Assembly (NCBI RefSeq): GCF_030269925.1 | Contig: NC_085107.1 | Location: forward strand, 17,548,001-17,612,000 | DNA length: 64,000 nt | From: Bombyx mori | Lineage: Eukaryota > Arthropoda > Insecta > Lepidoptera > Bombycidae | Direction: 5' to 3' | Shown here: one piece after another, positions 26,901 to 37,189 of the stretch | How the letters are laid out: each line of letters begins with the position of its first letter | Numbering within the stretch: position 1 is the stretch's first letter | Notes under the pieces: model-generated | What the model saw: the letters and a program-made list of their open reading frames with translations, nothing else | What the model was told of the DNA's origin: nothing | The model's database searches: none | Program-made: the position numbers and the translations under genes

Positions 26901-29900
26901 GAAATTTTCAATTTAAGATTGATTGATTTTTTGAAGAACTAGCAGAAGTATTTATTTGAGTTGTTTGTGAAGTGTTTTAATATTAGAAATACGATTAAAG
27001 TAATGACTAGTTTCGAAAGATTTATGTATGTAGTTCGATCATTTCTCAAACTAAGACGATTCACTTAATTAATTCATTCATTTGCTTCAGTAAAACCGCT
27101 AAGACTGGGTGCTTATCAATTGCAATTAAAAAGGAAATTGAATCGATCGACAGTAGGTCAGAGACGAATATTCGATGTGAATTTAGTTCGTCACTCCCAA
27201 CTAAAAGAAATACTTTGTTCTCAAGTTCTCAACCTACTTTAAAATCATTTTGTACTTATTCGTTCTATTTTATGATTACAATTTAAATCAGGACGAACGA
27301 ATAATATCTGCGTTACATTTTTTTTTTGTTTTTGTCTCCACAACAAACAGTGGGATCATATTCGAGTTTTGTTTTAAATTTTCTGTATAAACAATGACGA
27401 TTCTGATAAATATAAGATAGAGGATCACTACGTGAGCGCATAATGTGTTGTATTACACAGCAATCACGTAACTATAAACAAAGCGTCAACTTTCTTATTG
27501 TAAATATAATAATTGCAGATATTATGTTTTCGTTATATATGTATATATATGCTATCAAAGTTAGGGCTTAAAGGTTTAAATGTGCTATCAAAGTTAGGGC
27601 TACCACTGTTCAAGTATGGGGGTTAAATCTTATGTTTGTCTGAATAAAATTAAATGTGGTTTTTCTTTTCAATATAATATACAAGAGCAATAAGTCTGCG
27701 GGACAGGAAGTCTGTTAACATGAGAATATATATATTGTTTTCAAGATTGAATAATCTGACACTCCAAGTCAATTGAATCGAGAATCTTGAGTAGGATAAT
27801 AATGGGTTCAATTTATTGCTTCTTACTAGCATGATTCCAGTGCCTTTGTATGAGAATATCTTATTCACAAGGAGGTCGATTGAGTTGTTTACGAGAAATA
27901 ATATTATTGGAGATTCCATTGAAAAGAGTATTAAGACAAAATAAAGTTAAAGTAGGATTACGAATATGAATTTGGAAACATTCACCAAAACTGAACGGCC
28001 CACACGAATAATTCTTTCAGTACTTTGAATATTTCTCGAATAATCTTTCTTTGATATTCGAGCACAATGCGAGTATAACCGAAGTTTCTATATTTAAATA
28101 GCTCAATACTCGTTTCTGCATGAACTAGCGTTGTAAAAGGAAAGAAAACGTTTTAAATGTTTACCAAAATAAAGTTGCAACGATTTTGTAGCAACGTGTG
28201 TTGTTGCACGCGCGGGTGGAGACCACGTATGTATGTATTGAAATAGATTGGACTTGAACACAATGAAATTGCGAAGGTCGCGGTATTTTTCGCACAAACT
28301 TAAATACTATACTACCCACTTTAAATGATATTATTGAGCGAATACTTATAGTACGTAAAGAGAAAACAAAAAAAAAATATCGGTAAATAAAACGGACAAA
28401 TATAAGAAAATAAAACAAACCGCTGAAATTGTTTCAACGGTTATTTCTCACGAGAGCTTTGATTCGTTTTGAAACCGGCGTAGCAGTTCATTCGCGGTAT
28501 TATTTCATAAACATATAATGTATATATATGTACATACATATATATAAATATTCTGACATCGACAGGTATGTTTAAAATATTTTGAGGTGCTTTAGAGACT
28601 TAAACCCGAAGGTGGCGGCAGTATTGAGCTCTCTGTGGTTCTGGTGCCATTTTCTGGTCGAATTTTATTATCAGCGTAACTATTTAGTTTAAATATCGAA
28701 GCCCTAAAATCATTGTTTAATGAAATGAAATTCTCCACTCGAAGTCTCATTAAAGTTGAATTGAACCATAAAGGTTGCACTGTACTGCGAATGAAAGCAC
28801 ACTGTTTGGGACAATTTCATTTCTCGTTACATTGTTTTTTTTTGTTACGTTCGTCTATGAAAGTCTTAATATGTTCTTTGAGTCTGGTTTTCTCTTCTAG
28901 TCACTTTTAGCGATTGTTGACTGTTAACCTAGATTTTGTATAACCATTTATTCATATGATTATTTTAATAAAAACAAATAGATCACGTTTACCATGTTTC
29001 CATTATTCATTCACATCATTATTCTTTGAGCGTTTAGTACAGCTTTCAGTGTTTCTTTTCGTTCAGTAAACATAGTAGTTGCCCCTCGTTTTGGTTTGTT
29101 TAGATTCTAGCTGATGTCACTGTTTTTTTAAGGTCTCAATAACATGTATGGATTTTTCTTCAGGAAAGGTACGTAATTCTTTCAAAAACAAACAAATTAT
29201 TCGGAACGTTCTAGAACAATCCAATCTTATTCGGTAGGTTCCTAGCTGATGATAACCTGCTCTGGAAGGAGCAGTGCCGTCGCATTGGTATCACCACTCT
29301 GAAGAAGACTCCTCGTTCGCTTCCCCGATGCGCGAGTCCGTGGAAGGCGGCTTACATGCGCCAGTATCTGATAGAGGACAACTGGCTTCACAAGCCGGTC
29401 AGCAACCCTATTGTGATGCGGGGCCATGATGATTACGTCATAACTTGCCTCCAGTTCTACGGGAATCGTATCCTGAGCGGGAGTGACGATGCCACTTTGA
29501 AGGTCTGGTCGGCTATAACTGGCAAGGTAAGGTTTGTGTGATCACATGTGATGATTTCTTTATGATTCACGATTTACAAATAAAATATACTGGGTGTTAG
29601 GAGACCGCTTCCGAAAACCAAAATTTTGTACCTACAAAGCTGTAAACTTTTGGAGTGCGGTATCTGCGCCGCGCCGGTATGCGCGTAAAAGACGCCGCGT
29701 CCGTGCGTTCGTTGATCCGAGCATCAGTTGTTTTCGAATTTGTGTTTCATTGCCGGTTTTTTTTTTGGTAAGGTGATGTATTTTTATTCAAACTATCGTT
29801 TCATTTAGCTGTAGTAACTTGATGGAGCGTCAATAATGCTAATAAAACGTTTTAAAAATGTTTTTTTTTAAAATCAGTATCGATTTTTTTCCGTCCCATC

Positions 29901-32900
29901 ATCAAAGGTGTCATTAGTACTGTCGTCTGTCTTCGTTTTTGGAAACGGTCTCCTAACACCCAGTTAAGGTGAAGTAAAAATTAGAGCGGACCGTCTGTTG
30001 TATGATGAATCGTTAACAAGAGTTGATTTCTCCTTTAGTGTCTCCGTACTCTAGTGGGTCACTCGGGCGGGGTGTGGTCGTCGCAAATGATCGGTGACTT
30101 GGTGATCAGCGGCTCGACCGATCGAACCCTGCGCGTTTGGAACGCTAAGAGCGGACAGTGCTTGAAGGTGCTCGCCGGTCACACGTCCACCGTACGTTGT
30201 ATGCATCTGCATCAGAACAAGTATGTCCTTCAATTATAATATGTATTCTCTTCTATCAGTGACAAAGCGAATTCATTATTTTATATTTCTTTTTAGTTTT
30301 TATTTCTTAAACATATAAGTTTTGTGTTAACGGTACTTTATACATAAATTATTTTCTATTGAAATAAAATCTCGTATGGCTTAGAATCAGAGGAAGTGTG
30401 AAAGTAGTCCCGGTAATATACAAATTAAAGAGCGGACGGTATAGACATGTGATGCGTAGAAGATGCATGTGACTAGGAGATGTATGAAAATAGTAGTGCA
30501 AGGTAGAAAGGGAAGAGGTAGATCGAAGAAGACATGGATGTAGTGTGTGAATGACGATATGAGAGAGAGAGAGAGGAGTGAGTGTTGAGATGACGGCTGA
30601 TAGAAGAGAATGGAAGAAAAAAACTTAGCTGTGCCGACCCCACCTAGTGGGATAAGGTGGACAAAAAAAAGATTGCTTAGAATCACTAGGATATACGATT
30701 ACTGTTTTAAGGTATACACCCCTATTTTTTAATTAGTACAAAAAATTTAACTGGGCTCTAAGTATCTTTAACTAATCATATTTGTGTAGTTAAAAAATAA
30801 AAAACGCTAAGTCTCAAAACTGTCCACAAAAATACGTAATAACTGGTAAATGCTAAATAATTATAAAAAAATCAATCAATGACCGATAGTAGGTACGGGC
30901 GGCGGGGTTTGGGTACCTACGGGGCGCTGCTCCATTGATAAATTCCGGGAAACTCAAGTCGAAGCCCACCAACCACCCCTTGTCCCTCTGCGCCCGCGCC
31001 GTGCTCCGACGCAACAACGACAAAAACAGTGCTAAATTGTTATCGGAAGTGTGCGCATGCTTTTTTTCGTTGCAACAGTTGTTTGTTTAAGTTTTCCCTG
31101 ACGCGATGGCTTATCAGTTCACATCACGGGAGTATGTAGCTATGCTTCGTGCGTACTTTTTGAGTGGAGAAAACGCGAGTGCAGCTGTACGTATGTACAG
31201 GGAAGACACCCAAACGCTCGACAGCCAAATGTGCGAACCGTGGTAAATGCTTACCAGCGTTTACTAGATCACGGTTCATTCCACGCACGGTCACCTACGT
31301 ACGTCAACAACGAGGAAGACCGGCGTTGTCACAAAATCTGTACGACGATGTACTAGCGTATTTTGAAGAGGATCCCCGGCGGAGTACAAATTACGCTGAT
31401 CGACGGTTTAACATCAGCCAGTCATGTGCCTGGAAGATTATTAATAAGGCTGGATTACATCCATATCACTACAGGAAATCTCAAGAATTAACGCCCATGG
31501 ACTTCTTTTTGTGGAGTGTAATTAAGAGACGTGTGCACAGAAGCGAGCGAATTAGGCTCGAACGATTAAAACAGCGCATATTGGACGCTATTCACGAAGT
31601 GAAAAGACAGAGAAGCGTACTTCTCTCGTTAAAAACAATTTAATGAAACGAGCCCGTCTGTGTATTAACAATAGCGGCGGACATTTCGAAGGACAATTGA
31701 AATACTTGTAAGTTTAGTAAATAATACCTATGTAAATAATTATTGTAAATAGCACCTGATTCTAACTTCATAAATATGCCAAAATTTCTCTTTTCTTTTA
31801 GTACAGAATACCTTATTTTATTGTAATATTTGTTTATTGTTTTCTAATCACATACGTATTTAACTAATTGTAAAAAGGTAATTTTGCCGGTACTAAGCCC
31901 GGATGAATATGAAGGAGAGGTTAGAATTTAGAAAATTAAATAAAGTAGGTAACTACATCACATGTTCTTTTGTTTCATTTTATTGTCTAAGACCATCTAC
32001 GTCACAAGTGCGACAGTACGAATGCGAATGAGTAGGATGGAATACCATCAATGAAGTTCAATGAACTAATGAATGGATTGTAAAGTAATATGTCCATGAT
32101 TTCAGTGAGATTTTTTACAATAAACAAATGATAATAACTTTGTTATTTAAAGGTATTATGAGATTTTTCCGTCACATATATGATAATAATGTCTTCCCTA
32201 ATATGTCCTTAAAATTTTTGTACCAGTTATAAAATAATGGTGTATAAGCGTTATACCGTTGTTATAAAATTGAAAAAAAAGACATATTAATAAATTGAAC
32301 TAACATCGCGAATGATGAATCGATTGAAGCAAACGAAATGCGAAATGTTTATGAGAACAGAGAGTTTGACATTGATAGGTAAACACGAACGTTCACTTGT
32401 CCGTTCAGGGTCGTGTCCGGTTCCCGGGACGCCACACTCCGCGTGTGGTCGATACCGGACGGCCGCTGCCTGAGGGTTCTGGTCGGACATCTGGCTGCCG
32501 TACGTTGCGTACAGTACGACGGTAAGGTGGTCGTGTCCGGCGCGTACGATTACTTCGTCAAAGTATGGAATCCTGAGACCGGTGAATGTCTACACACACT
32601 GGCTGGACACACTAACAGGGTGTACAGTTTGCAGGTGAGTAATGAATTTTTTTTGTTTATTTCTTATTTAGTTGGTTGTCTTTTTCTTATACAGAGGTCG
32701 CTACGAACGTCCATACTACGTACGGTCTGTACAAAAAGTTATTATTTTTTATTTATTTATTGTTAAATGGGCGGACGAGCTCACAGCCTGATGTTAAGTG
32801 GTTACTGGTGCCCATAGACTTCTATACACCTTGAGATATAAGTTCTAAGGTTTCAGTATAGTTACAACGGCTTGTCCGCCCTTCAAACCGAAACGCATTA

Positions 32901-35900
32901 TTGCTTCACGGCAGAAATAGGCGGGGTGGTGGTACCAACCCGCGCGGGCTCACAAGAGGTCCTACTACCAGTAATTACGCAAATTGTAATTTTGCGGGTT
33001 TGATTTTTATTACACGATGTTATTCCTTCACCGTGGAAGTCAATCGTGAACAATTGTCGAGTACGTATTTCATTAGAAAAATTGGTACCCGCCTGGGATT
33101 CGAACACCGGTGCATCGCTCAACACGAATGAATGCACCGGATGTCTTATCCACGACTACTTACTTCGGACTAATGCTTCTACAATTTTAACGGAATTTTT
33201 GAAAACCGTTACAAAACATGAATTCTCCCATAAAACTAATTTACTTTTTAAATATTATTTTCGCCTTTACTAGCATTTGAGCTGTGCTTTAGTTTTTAAA
33301 AATGTCGCCTTCTCCATTAAATCGAGTCATTAAGGGAACGGCTAATGAAAAAATACGCGAATTCTGCACGTCATCTATAAATTAATAATATCATCGAACG
33401 AATGTGGACGAAGATCTGAAAATTTAATTTTGAAGCTACAAGACTTCTTCTTCTTGCTTCGGTTTCCTCAATACTGAGGGTCGTGACCGCCTCTTCGCAA
33501 CAAGAATTTATTCCGGATCATTCCACGCCATTTGCTCCTATCTGCCGCCGAGTGTAGAGCATCGTGAACTGTGGTGTCGAGGGTAGTGCGGATCTGGTCA
33601 GTCCAACGTGTCGGGCCTCTGCCTCGTGGTCTTCTTCCCTCCACATTGCCGGTCACCATTAGCTTCTCTAAACTGCCGTTATCCTTTCTTGCAATGTTGC
33701 CAAAGTATTCCCCAATTCTACGTCGGCAGATGGTAGATAGCCTCGTCTTTATTTGGAATTCATGGAGGATCAAGACGTTGGTGCGACGTGCCGTCCGGAG
33801 AATTCCTAACATCTCTCGTCAGCATCATATCTCAAATGCATAAATTCGGTCACGATCGGCTTTCTTCATGGTCCAGGTCTCTGCGCCATATAAGAATATG
33901 GAGAATACTAAAGTGCGTACAAGATTGCTCTTGGTTTTCAAAGAGATGATTTTATCGTTTCATATCTTATTAAGTTGCGCCATGGTTTCCTTTGCCATTC
34001 CGATCCTTCTCCGTATCTCATTTTCGCACGAGCCGTCACAACTGATGTTTGCGCCCAAGTATACAAAGTTATACAGATACACAAACGTACAAGATAAAAG
34101 AGACAAGAGAGACAAAAGAGACAGAAACACAAAGGTATACAGAAAATACAAGTAAACATTCGAAATGCGAGAGGAGACTCTTAATGACACGTGCAGTCGT
34201 ACGATTCGAAATCCTAGCGCGATCTTGGCTTTGTACCGCGCTAAAATGCTTTCAACTGGTGGTAGGATTGTGCTACTGGTGGTAGGACCTCTTGAGAGTC
34301 CGCCCGGGTAGGTACCACAACCCTGCCTACTTCTGCCGTGAAGCAGTAATGCGTTTCGGTTTGAAGGGTGGGGCAGCCGTTGTAACTATATTTGAGACCC
34401 TAGAACTTATATCTCAAGGTGGGTGGCGCATTTACGTTGTAGATGTCTATGGGCTCCAGTAATCACTTAATACCAGGCTGTGAGCTCGTCTAAACAATAA
34501 ATAAAAACAAGAGTACCTATTGCGATCGATATTTAAATAGAGAACACGAACGCAGTTCACTTGACCGATTAATAATGTAATTAATTGTTCGATATGTTTG
34601 CAATAACAAATTTTATCTCGGTCGTTGCTTCTACACGTGATGCAATCTGCGAACAACATATTTGATGATCGCATAGGCCGAAATAGAACGTCGCATTTTA
34701 GATAAACAATACCTTTGACATCGGATCTATTTTAATTAAAAAAAGAGAAAACAAAAACCATTATGCGTACTCTCATGTGGCCTCTTTTATCTTTATAAAA
34801 ACTCGACTAAACTGAAATGAATACCGCGTTCTTAGCTTAAAGCACTGTTGACGATATCCGGCTAATAACAGAATTATAAAGAAGATTATGCTCCTGTTCG
34901 AATCATTGTAAAGCGCACAAAATGCGCACTTAGTCTCTTGGTCATAAACGATGAAGGAACAATATATTACGATAAAAATAAAATCTTCATAAGTGTGCTT
35001 CTTTATGTTTAGCCAAAATATCAAATATTAATTACAAATTATTTATAAAATAAACTTAAAATATAAGTTCCTTTTCCTTTGAACGGTATTTACCGGTAAC
35101 CTATTTCGTACGAAATAAAGTTCATAATAGGTTTCCTATTGTGTGAACTATTCCTAATGTGTCAACAACTTAAGATGTGGGGTCCGTGTGGTTTAAAGTG
35201 ACTTTTCAACAACGCGTTTCGTGAACACTCCTACCTACTTACGATGTCCAAAAATTAAATGTTAATGTTCAAGTAAAATATTCTGTGTTCGAATAGTTTG
35301 ACGGTAACCATGTCGTGAGCGGATCCCTGGATACTTCTATCCGGGTTTGGGACGTGGAATCCGGTCAGCTGAAACACACGCTCATCGGTCATCAGTCCCT
35401 TACTTCTGGCATGGAGCTGCAGTCCAATATCCTTGTCTCCGGCAATGCTGATTCTACAGTTAAAGTGTGGGATATCACGACGGGACAGTGTCTGCATACC
35501 CTTGCCGGTCAGTATGTAGAAAACTAATTTATAATATGAGACTAACGGAGAATGTGACTTGTCAATTTAATTTTAGATTCAATTTAATGATTATCGAAAA
35601 ACAGCCTTTATAGTCAAATAATTACTAATAAAAATTTAAATTTTAACAGAGAAACGTTCTTGATTTTTTAAATACATATATTTATATATATACGCGACAA
35701 TACGTTACAGGTACGAACAAACACCAATCGGCCGTCACTTGCCTTCAGTCGTCGAATCGCTTCGTGATCACGTCCTCCGACGACGGCACCGTCAAGCTGT
35801 GGGACGTTCGAACCGGCGAGTTCATACGGAACCTCGTCGAATTGTCATCGGGCGGCTCCGGAGGCGTAGTCTGGCGCATCAAGGCGTCCGCGACCAAACT

Positions 35901-35997
35901 CATATGCGCGGTCGGCTCTCGTAACGGAACCGAGGAGACGAAACTCCTGGTGCTCGACTTCGACGTGCCCGGGGCCTGCCGCAAGTGCGACGAATAG
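11859..35997 (+). CDS. F-box/WD40 protein, FBXW7/archipelago orthologue
   Basis: This is the substrate receptor of an SCF (Skp1-Cul1-F-box) ubiquitin ligase. In animals it binds phosphorylated Cdc4 degrons, for example in cyclin E, Myc and Notch (family knowledge). Coding exons: 11859 or 11907-11932, 13352-13394, 13480-14223, 17789-17878, 19156-19203, 24586-24734, 26365-26580, 29238-29526, 30039-30220, 32409-32634, 35297-35507 and 35711-35997. All junctions are GT/AG and in phase. The product is 836 aa (ATG 11907) or 852 aa (in-frame ATG 11859). Order: acidic, low-complexity N-terminus (to about 317), basic linker, dimerisation helix and F-box (about 367-450), then eight WD blades to the end. 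Equivalents of the human degron-binding Arg465, Arg479 and Arg505 are present (Arg588, 602 and 628 in 836-aa numbering). The C-terminus extends past the last blade, ending CRKCDE. Confidence 0.93.
13352..13394 (+). CDS. Fbxw7 exon 2
   Basis: A 43-bp exon between TGTACAG and GTAAGT. One carried base plus 14 codons encode [14 protein letters not shown]. It ends in phase 0. Confidence 0.7.
13480..14223 (+). CDS. Fbxw7 exon 3 (variable N-terminal region)
   Basis: The exon is 248 codons between TTCCATAG and GTAAGC. It starts [12 protein letters not shown] and is rich in Ser, Asn, Asp and Glu, as expected for the poorly conserved N-terminal part of this family. There is no recognisable fold. Its strong open frame in AT-rich surroundings and phase-0 ends support it. 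Ser-rich stretches ([17 protein letters not shown]) could be phosphorylated, but that is inference. Confidence 0.8.
14340..14640 (-). mobile_element. Mariner transposase N-terminal fragment (broken)
   Basis: On the minus strand, translation with frameshifts gives pieces such as [40 protein letters not shown] and EPRGRPR. This is the paired helix-turn-helix start of mariner transposases (family knowledge). The frame is interrupted and the catalytic part is absent. It sits in Fbxw7 intron 3, antisense to the gene, so it is a dead relic. Confidence 0.7.
15267..15402 (+). mobile_element. Bm1 SINE, 3' part
   Basis: Contains ACTTATATCTCAAGGTGGGT, GGCGCATTTACG, GTAGATGTCT and GGGCTCCAGTAAC, and ends in a poly(A) run after AGCAAT. 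This is the 3' half of the silkworm Bm1 SINE, 5'-truncated, in Fbxw7 intron 3. Confidence 0.85.
16940..17060 (-). mobile_element. Degenerate Bm1 SINE fragment
   Basis: A diverged reverse-orientation piece: CGAAATGTATTACCG, GTAGAAACAGGCATGGTGGT and GGTGCGGGCTCACAAGA match the middle of Bm1 with many substitutions. It lies directly beside the tandem duplication that starts at 17066. Confidence 0.55.
17066..17284 (+). repeat. Local tandem duplication of about 110 bp
   Basis: Two adjacent copies, 17066-17175 and 17180-17284, both start TATCGATAATAATAATTCG and end TGAACTGAATGTCGATTTTA. They differ by a few substitutions and small deletions. Several ATCGAT motifs recur within it. It lies in Fbxw7 intron 3, upstream of exon 4. 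Confidence 0.8.
17789..17878 (+). CDS. Fbxw7 exon 4
   Basis: Thirty codons between TTTGCAG and GTATGT, encoding [20 protein letters not shown] and then [10 protein letters not shown]. It is phase 0 at both ends. The acidic run resembles the Asp/Glu-rich N-terminal segments of FBXW7 proteins. Confidence 0.75.
18160..18310 (+). repeat. Dispersed repeat, copy 3 of 3
   Basis: Has GCTGAGTTTCTCGCCGGATC, TTCTCAGCGGGTCGCGATTC and GTTAGCAAATTCTACC in the same order as the copies near 1879 and 6087, with a small internal insertion. It is in Fbxw7 intron 4. Confidence 0.6.
19156..19203 (+). CDS. Fbxw7 exon 5 (acidic microexon)
   Basis: A 48-bp exon between TTACAG and GTGAGT encoding [16 protein letters not shown]. 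It is phase 0 at both ends, so it can be skipped without changing frame. It continues the acidic stretch of exon 4. Confidence 0.75.
19372..19440 (+). repeat. Short 20-bp tandem repeat
   Basis: TGTAACAAACTATCACACCA occurs twice in tandem, with a partial third copy. It is a small intronic minisatellite in Fbxw7 intron 5, with no sign of function. Confidence 0.7.
20485..20487 (+). CDS. Candidate alternative first exon of Fbxw7: ATG abutting a donor
   Basis: ATG is followed immediately by GTAAGT. It is phase 0 and so would join exon 6 at 24586, giving Met then [10 protein letters not shown]. That skips the whole acidic N-terminus and gives a 520-aa protein. A GC-richer stretch upstream (about 20000-20160) with TTTAAAAGG could be a promoter. 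Upstream ATGs in the presumed leader would make short uORFs. Supported only by splice motif and phase. Confidence 0.35.
21640..21765. repeat. Interspersed repeat, copy 1 of 2
   Basis: Shares GTAACGGAATCTTTGAA, ATGATTTTG, CCTTCAAAACGT and TTCGAAATTTG-like blocks with 55204-55318 in the same orientation. It is probably the 3' region of a retroelement. It is followed by an AT-rich, low-complexity stretch to about 22070. Confidence 0.55.
22144..22206 (+). CDS. Candidate alternative first coding exon of Fbxw7 (21 codons)
   Basis: It opens with ATG in good context (GAAAATGG), runs 21 codons ([14 protein letters not shown]...) and meets GTAAGT in phase 0, matching exon 6 at 24586. The peptide is Lys-rich (KAPKIEKK) and could act as a localisation signal, which is inference. 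The resulting protein would be 540 aa: basic N-terminus, linker, F-box and all WD blades. Mammalian FBXW7 makes alpha, beta and gamma forms from just such alternative first exons (established). This is the best candidate for a second isoform here. Confidence 0.5.
24250..24548 (+). repeat. Retroelement-like 3' tail in Fbxw7 intron 5
   Basis: Begins ACTAGCTGACCCGGCAGACT and contains AAATCGGTCCAGCCGTTCTC and AGACTAACGAACAGCAATTC, wording shared by a very common lepidopteran interspersed repeat. It ends only about 40 bases before Fbxw7 exon 6. Non-coding. Confidence 0.6.
24586..24734 (+). CDS. Fbxw7 exon 6 (basic linker; first exon common to all forms)
   Basis: Lies between TTTTGCAG and GTAAGA. 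It encodes [20 protein letters not shown] and a Gly/Gln-rich stretch to [11 protein letters not shown]. The RKRR cluster is a candidate nuclear localisation signal. All candidate starts converge on this exon. Confidence 0.85.
24932..25210 (+). repeat. Retroelement-like repeat with TAGTATAGAT end
   Basis: Starts ACTAGCTTTTGCCCGCGTCT, contains CAAATCGGACCAGTAGTTCC and GAGATTAGCGCG, and ends ATATTAGTATAGAT. It has the same general layout as 2525-2760 and is common in Lepidoptera. It lies in Fbxw7 intron 6. Confidence 0.6.
26365..26580 (+). CDS. Fbxw7 exon 7 (dimerisation helix and F-box)
   Basis: Lies between CGCTCAG and GTAAGT. It encodes the helical stretch [20 protein letters not shown], then [20 protein letters not shown] and [20 protein letters not shown]. 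The last part is the F-box that binds Skp1 (family knowledge). The phase is continuous on both sides. Confidence 0.95.
29238..29526 (+). CDS. Fbxw7 exon 8 (end of F-box, linker, WD blade 1)
   Basis: Encodes [20 protein letters not shown], the linker with [17 protein letters not shown], and the first blade [20 protein letters not shown] ending [12 protein letters not shown]. The donor is GTAAGG. Confidence 0.95.
29589..29964. mobile_element. 376-bp TIR element in Fbxw7 intron 8
   Basis: The ends are near-perfect inverted repeats: ACTGGGTGTTAGGAGACCGC on the left and, reverse-complemented, ACTGGGTGTTAGGAGACCGT on the right, followed by further matching TTCC. Internal open frames show no transposase, so it is a non-autonomous (MITE-like) element. 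A target duplication is not clear; the flanks are AT and TA. Confidence 0.8.
30039..30220 (+). CDS. Fbxw7 exon 9 (WD blades 2-3)
   Basis: Encodes [20 protein letters not shown], then [12 protein letters not shown], and [15 protein letters not shown]. The Arg in TSTVRCMH corresponds to human Arg465, a degron-contact and cancer hotspot residue. Confidence 0.95.
30390..30672 (+). mobile_element. RTE-type retrotransposon 3' fragment
   Basis: With frameshifts the + strand reads like the conserved end of RTE/endonuclease-reverse transcriptase ORFs (RYRHVMRR..., [31 protein letters not shown]). A GAGAGAGAGAGAG run is embedded. It is a non-functional remnant in Fbxw7 intron 9. Confidence 0.65.
31105..31720 (+). 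pseudogene. DUF4817-type (mariner/Tc1-like) transposase, frameshifted and internally deleted
   Basis: ATG at 31105 opens [20 protein letters not shown] and [13 protein letters not shown], the DUF4817 helix-turn-helix start of one insect transposase group. The frame then shifts to one reading [20 protein letters not shown] and [20 protein letters not shown]. That joins abruptly to [15 protein letters not shown], the C-terminal end of the catalytic region, so most of the DDE core is deleted. A final piece in another frame reads [21 protein letters not shown]-rich leader lies at about 30890-31020. Terminal repeats were not found. It is in Fbxw7 intron 9. Confidence 0.7.
32409..32634 (+). CDS. 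Fbxw7 exon 10 (WD blades 3-5)
   Basis: Encodes [53 protein letters not shown] and [10 protein letters not shown]. It carries the equivalents of human Arg479 (SRDATLR) and Arg505 (AAVRC). The donor is GTGAGT. Confidence 0.96.
32755..33165 (-). mobile_element. Bm1 SINE, near full length, reverse orientation
   Basis: Read on the minus strand it has the tRNA-like start (GATAAGACATCCGGTGCATT, then GTTCGAATCCCAGGCGGGTA), the Bm1 body (GAAATACGTACTCGACAATT; CTGGTAGTAGGACCTCTTGT; GTTTGAAGGGCGG) and the 3' end before an A-rich tail. This is the most complete Bm1 copy in the window. It is in Fbxw7 intron 10. Confidence 0.9.
33455..34150 (-). pseudogene. RTE-type reverse transcriptase C-terminal fragment
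   Basis: Minus-strand pieces, in more than one frame, read [20 protein letters not shown] and [17 protein letters not shown], then [20 protein letters not shown] and [17 protein letters not shown], typical of the end of RTE-clade endonuclease-reverse transcriptase proteins. The longest intact part is 114 codons (33468-33812). The catalytic centre is missing. It is in Fbxw7 intron 10. Confidence 0.8.
34257..34505 (+). mobile_element. Bm1 SINE, 3' two-thirds
   Basis: Carries CTGGTGGTAGGACCTCTTGA, TTCTGCCGTGAAGCAGTAAT, GCGTTTCGGTTTGAAGGGTG and the usual 3' end with an A-rich tail. It is 5'-truncated and lies just downstream of the RTE fragment. Confidence 0.88.
35297..35507 (+). CDS. Fbxw7 exon 11 (WD blades 5-7)
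   Basis: Encodes [40 protein letters not shown] and [20 protein letters not shown]. It ends one base into a Gly codon. The donor is GTCAGT. Confidence 0.95.
35711..35997 (+). CDS. Fbxw7 exon 12 (WD blades 7-8 and C-terminus)
   Basis: Encodes [60 protein letters not shown] and [17 protein letters not shown], then PGACRKCDE and TAG. The Arg in GSRNGTEE matches human Arg689. The short tail with CRKC is longer than the human end after DFDV. Confidence 0.96.
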
Positions 35998-37189
35998 CAT
36001 CGACTGAATCAGCGTCGTATTAGGCGCTACGCCAACTTGTACGCCCCCTGGCACTGCTGATTTGACCTCCCCCCAACCCCCCTCGACACGCGCACGATCA
36101 AGCATTAATCAAAGACATTTACCAAATAGAAAATTAGTGCCCGCTTCTGTTATGTCCTTCGTGTTCAATGGTGATTTGTTATGATCCTGAATATCCGTAC
36201 TTATACTAACTAGCTGCTTCGTGTCTTGCTAATTAAACGTGAAAAATCAAATATGAACTTATTAGAAACATAAAAGATTATTAAAAAAACAATGGACTCC
36301 GTTATCCTAAAATATGTAATAATAGATAAAAATAAATAAAATATATTGTAGCAATACAACTAACGTATCGATATTTTACGAAATGACACCCTGTAATATC
36401 ATATCATCAACAGATACTGTTTTTACTAAATACCGGAACATTCTATTTTCCATACAGCGTACGGCAATGAAAAGAAAATTTAAGAAATGAGAAGAAAATT
36501 TAAACACATTAAATTTCTATTATTGAGTCTAGCAATCGTAATAAACTTTAAAATCTCAAATTTAATTTTATAAAACATCTATCCAATTTGGTTAGATACG
36601 TTAAAGCTGACATTAGACTGACTAAAATTTTTTTTTTTAAATCTTAATACAGACGCTGTAGTTATAAATGTAATATCATAAATATATTGTCAGAAATTTT
36701 CCACATCCATCAATAATCGATTAATGCATTCTCATTATCTTCAGCACTTAACACTATTCTTGGTAAAGATAAATAATAAACAACTGTTTCAGAATTTGAA
36801 CTTCCATGATCTCTTGTAGTACTCATTATTTATAGTCTAGATTCTAGATATTATTGGGATCCCTCCATTGATTGGTACTCCGAGCAAAACATTCGGAATA
36901 TAAGTTTATAATAGTTTTTGTTATTTTATATTATTATTATAATTCTATTTATACTAAAAATACAAATGTATATCAGCTATGCGAAATTTGTGTTGTAGAG
37001 AAAGTTGAATAAAAAATAAATTATCTATTACATTACTGCCATTAAGAGGATTGCCAATCAATAATTGTATAGTTTACCCTAACGCAATGTAAAAAGAGTC
37101 GAATCCGGAAAATATGCAGGACACGAAACTGTCATCGGACACGAGGGCCTCCTTTGAAACTGTAGCGTCGTTTACGGACAAACGAATCG

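Noticed and set aside
32898..33273. Open frames across the Bm1 copy
   Set aside because: They are translations of a SINE, which is non-coding.
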